Shown here one piece after another: positions 6,054 through 6,748 of a stretch of DNA of 6,748 bases. Below the pieces are notes generated by a model, which saw nothing but the letters and a program-made list of their open reading frames with translations, was not told where the DNA came from and did no database searches. Position numbers and translations under genes: made by a program. Location of the stretch: contig DFES01000152.1 of NCBI GenBank assembly GCA_002369175.1, positions 38,832-45,579 of the forward strand, written 5' to 3'. Every line of letters starts with the position of its first letter. Position 1 is the first letter of the stretch. This DNA is from Selenomonadaceae bacterium UBA3796 (GTDB taxonomy: Bacteria > Bacillota > Negativicutes > Selenomonadales > Selenomonadaceae).

Positions 6054-6086
6054 AAATTTTCTAACATTTTAGGGGGTATTTTACAA

Positions 6087-6748
6087 ATGGCAGTAAAAGT
6101 AGCTATTAACGGTTTTGGTCGCATTGGTCGTCTTGCTTTCCGTCAGATGTTCGACGCTGAGGGGTATGAAGTAGTTGCTATCAATGACCTCACGAGCCCC
6201 AAGATGCTTGCTCATCTTCTGAAGTACGATTCCACGCAGGGCAAGTACAAGTACGCTGACAAGGTGGAGGCCGGCGAGGATTCCATCAAAGTCAACGGCA
6301 AGGAAATCAAAATCTATGCAGAGAAAGATGCCAAGGACATTCCCTGGGGCAAGCATGATGTAGATGTCGTTCTCGAGTGCACGGGCTTCTACACCTCCAA
6401 GGAAAAGGCTTCTGCGCATCTTGCTGCAGGCGCGAAGAAAGTTGTTATCTCCGCTCCGGCTGGCAATGATCTGCCGACGATCGTGTTCAACGTCAACCAT
6501 AAGACCCTCACGAAAGATGATAAGGTCATCTCCGCTGCATCCTGCACCACGAACTGCCTTGCCCCGATGGCAAAGGCACTCAATGACCTGGCTCCCATCG
6601 AGTCCGGCATCATGTGCACCATTCATGCCTACACCGGCGATCAGATGACTCTGGATGGCCCGCAGCGCAAGGGTGATCTTCGCCGCAGCCGCGCAGCTGC
6701 TTGCAACATCGTTCCGAACAGCACGGGTGCTGCCAAGGCTATCGGCCT
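6087..6748 (+). CDS. gap: Glyceraldehyde-3-phosphate dehydrogenase, 5' part
   Basis: The first 220 codons of a gene that runs off the window (the family is about 335 aa). The enzyme oxidises and phosphorylates glyceraldehyde 3-phosphate to 1,3-bisphosphoglycerate with NAD+, a cytoplasmic step of glycolysis. It shows the Rossmann NAD motif INGFGRIGR (7-15), an Asp after the second strand (Asp34 in AINDL) that favours NAD over NADP, the catalytic SCTTNC with Cys153, and the partner His180 in HAYTGDQ. LDGPQRKGDLRRSRAAACNI (189-208) is also typical, and its Pro192 is in the place seen in NAD-dependent forms. The start ATG follows SD AGGGGGT (6071-6077) by 9 nt. It has its own promoter and a structured leader. 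No cggR-like regulator gene lies upstream, unlike in many Firmicutes. Codon choice is cleaner than in neighbouring genes, consistent with high expression. Confidence 0.97.
   Translation, partial: MAVKVAINGFGRIGRLAFRQMFDAEGYEVVAINDLTSPKMLAHLLKYDSTQGKYKYADKVEAGEDSIKVNGKEIKIYAEKDAKDIPWGKHDVDVVLECTGFYTSKEKASAHLAAGAKKVVISAPAGNDLPTIVFNVNHKTLTKDDKVISAASCTTNCLAPMAKALNDLAPIESGIMCTIHAYTGDQMTLDGPQRKGDLRRSRAAACNIVPNSTGAAKAIG

Noticed and set aside
5985..6060. Possible tmRNA or tRNA fragment in the gap leader (GGTTCCCGG, TCGACATGG)
   Set aside because: No acceptor stem, anticodon arm, CCA end or tag-peptide frame can be formed; the resemblance is limited to a few bases.

Overview
The window looks like chromosomal DNA from a diderm Firmicute of the class Negativicutes, most likely a motile Selenomonas or Centipeda relative. 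This is inferred from the moderately high GC content, the strong purine-rich ribosome binding sites, the four-cysteine Firmicutes-type L28, the Gap sequence style and the presence of a chemoreceptor. No rRNA or other decisive taxonomic marker is present. I see no mobile element, CRISPR array, tRNA or integration site. It reads as an ordinary housekeeping/accessory stretch, with a few regulatory and sensory details worth checking.

Left part (1-656): rpmB (ribosomal protein L28) runs on the minus strand at 54-245. It has a strong SD, a well-formed minus-strand promoter near 406-434 and a leader of about 150 nt. A perfect 12-bp inverted repeat (458-500) built over a tandem 8-mer lies between this promoter and the divergent chemoreceptor gene. 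A candidate extended -10 element (575-583) precedes the chemoreceptor.

Middle (657-2714): one complete transmembrane chemoreceptor (685 aa: TM - dCache - TM - HAMP - MCP signalling domain). Its sensor pocket appears to keep most of the amino-acid/amine-binding signature but has Phe where amino-acid sensors carry the carboxylate-binding Arg.

Right-centre (2773-5848): four same-strand genes, tightly packed and probably an operon driven by an extended -10 promoter at 2737-2745. They are an unrecognised acidic 146-aa protein, a Nudix hydrolase (overlapping it by 14 bp), a secreted SGNH/GDSL hydrolase carrying two FN3-like repeats, and an EcsC-family protein. No shared pathway is evident. The first two are probably translationally coupled, while the esterase acts outside the cytoplasmic membrane.

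Right end (5849-6748): a 238-bp intergenic region with a TTGACA promoter, a palindrome over the -10, and three predicted hairpins in the leader. It is followed by the first 220 codons of gap (glyceraldehyde-3-phosphate dehydrogenase), which is cut by the window edge.
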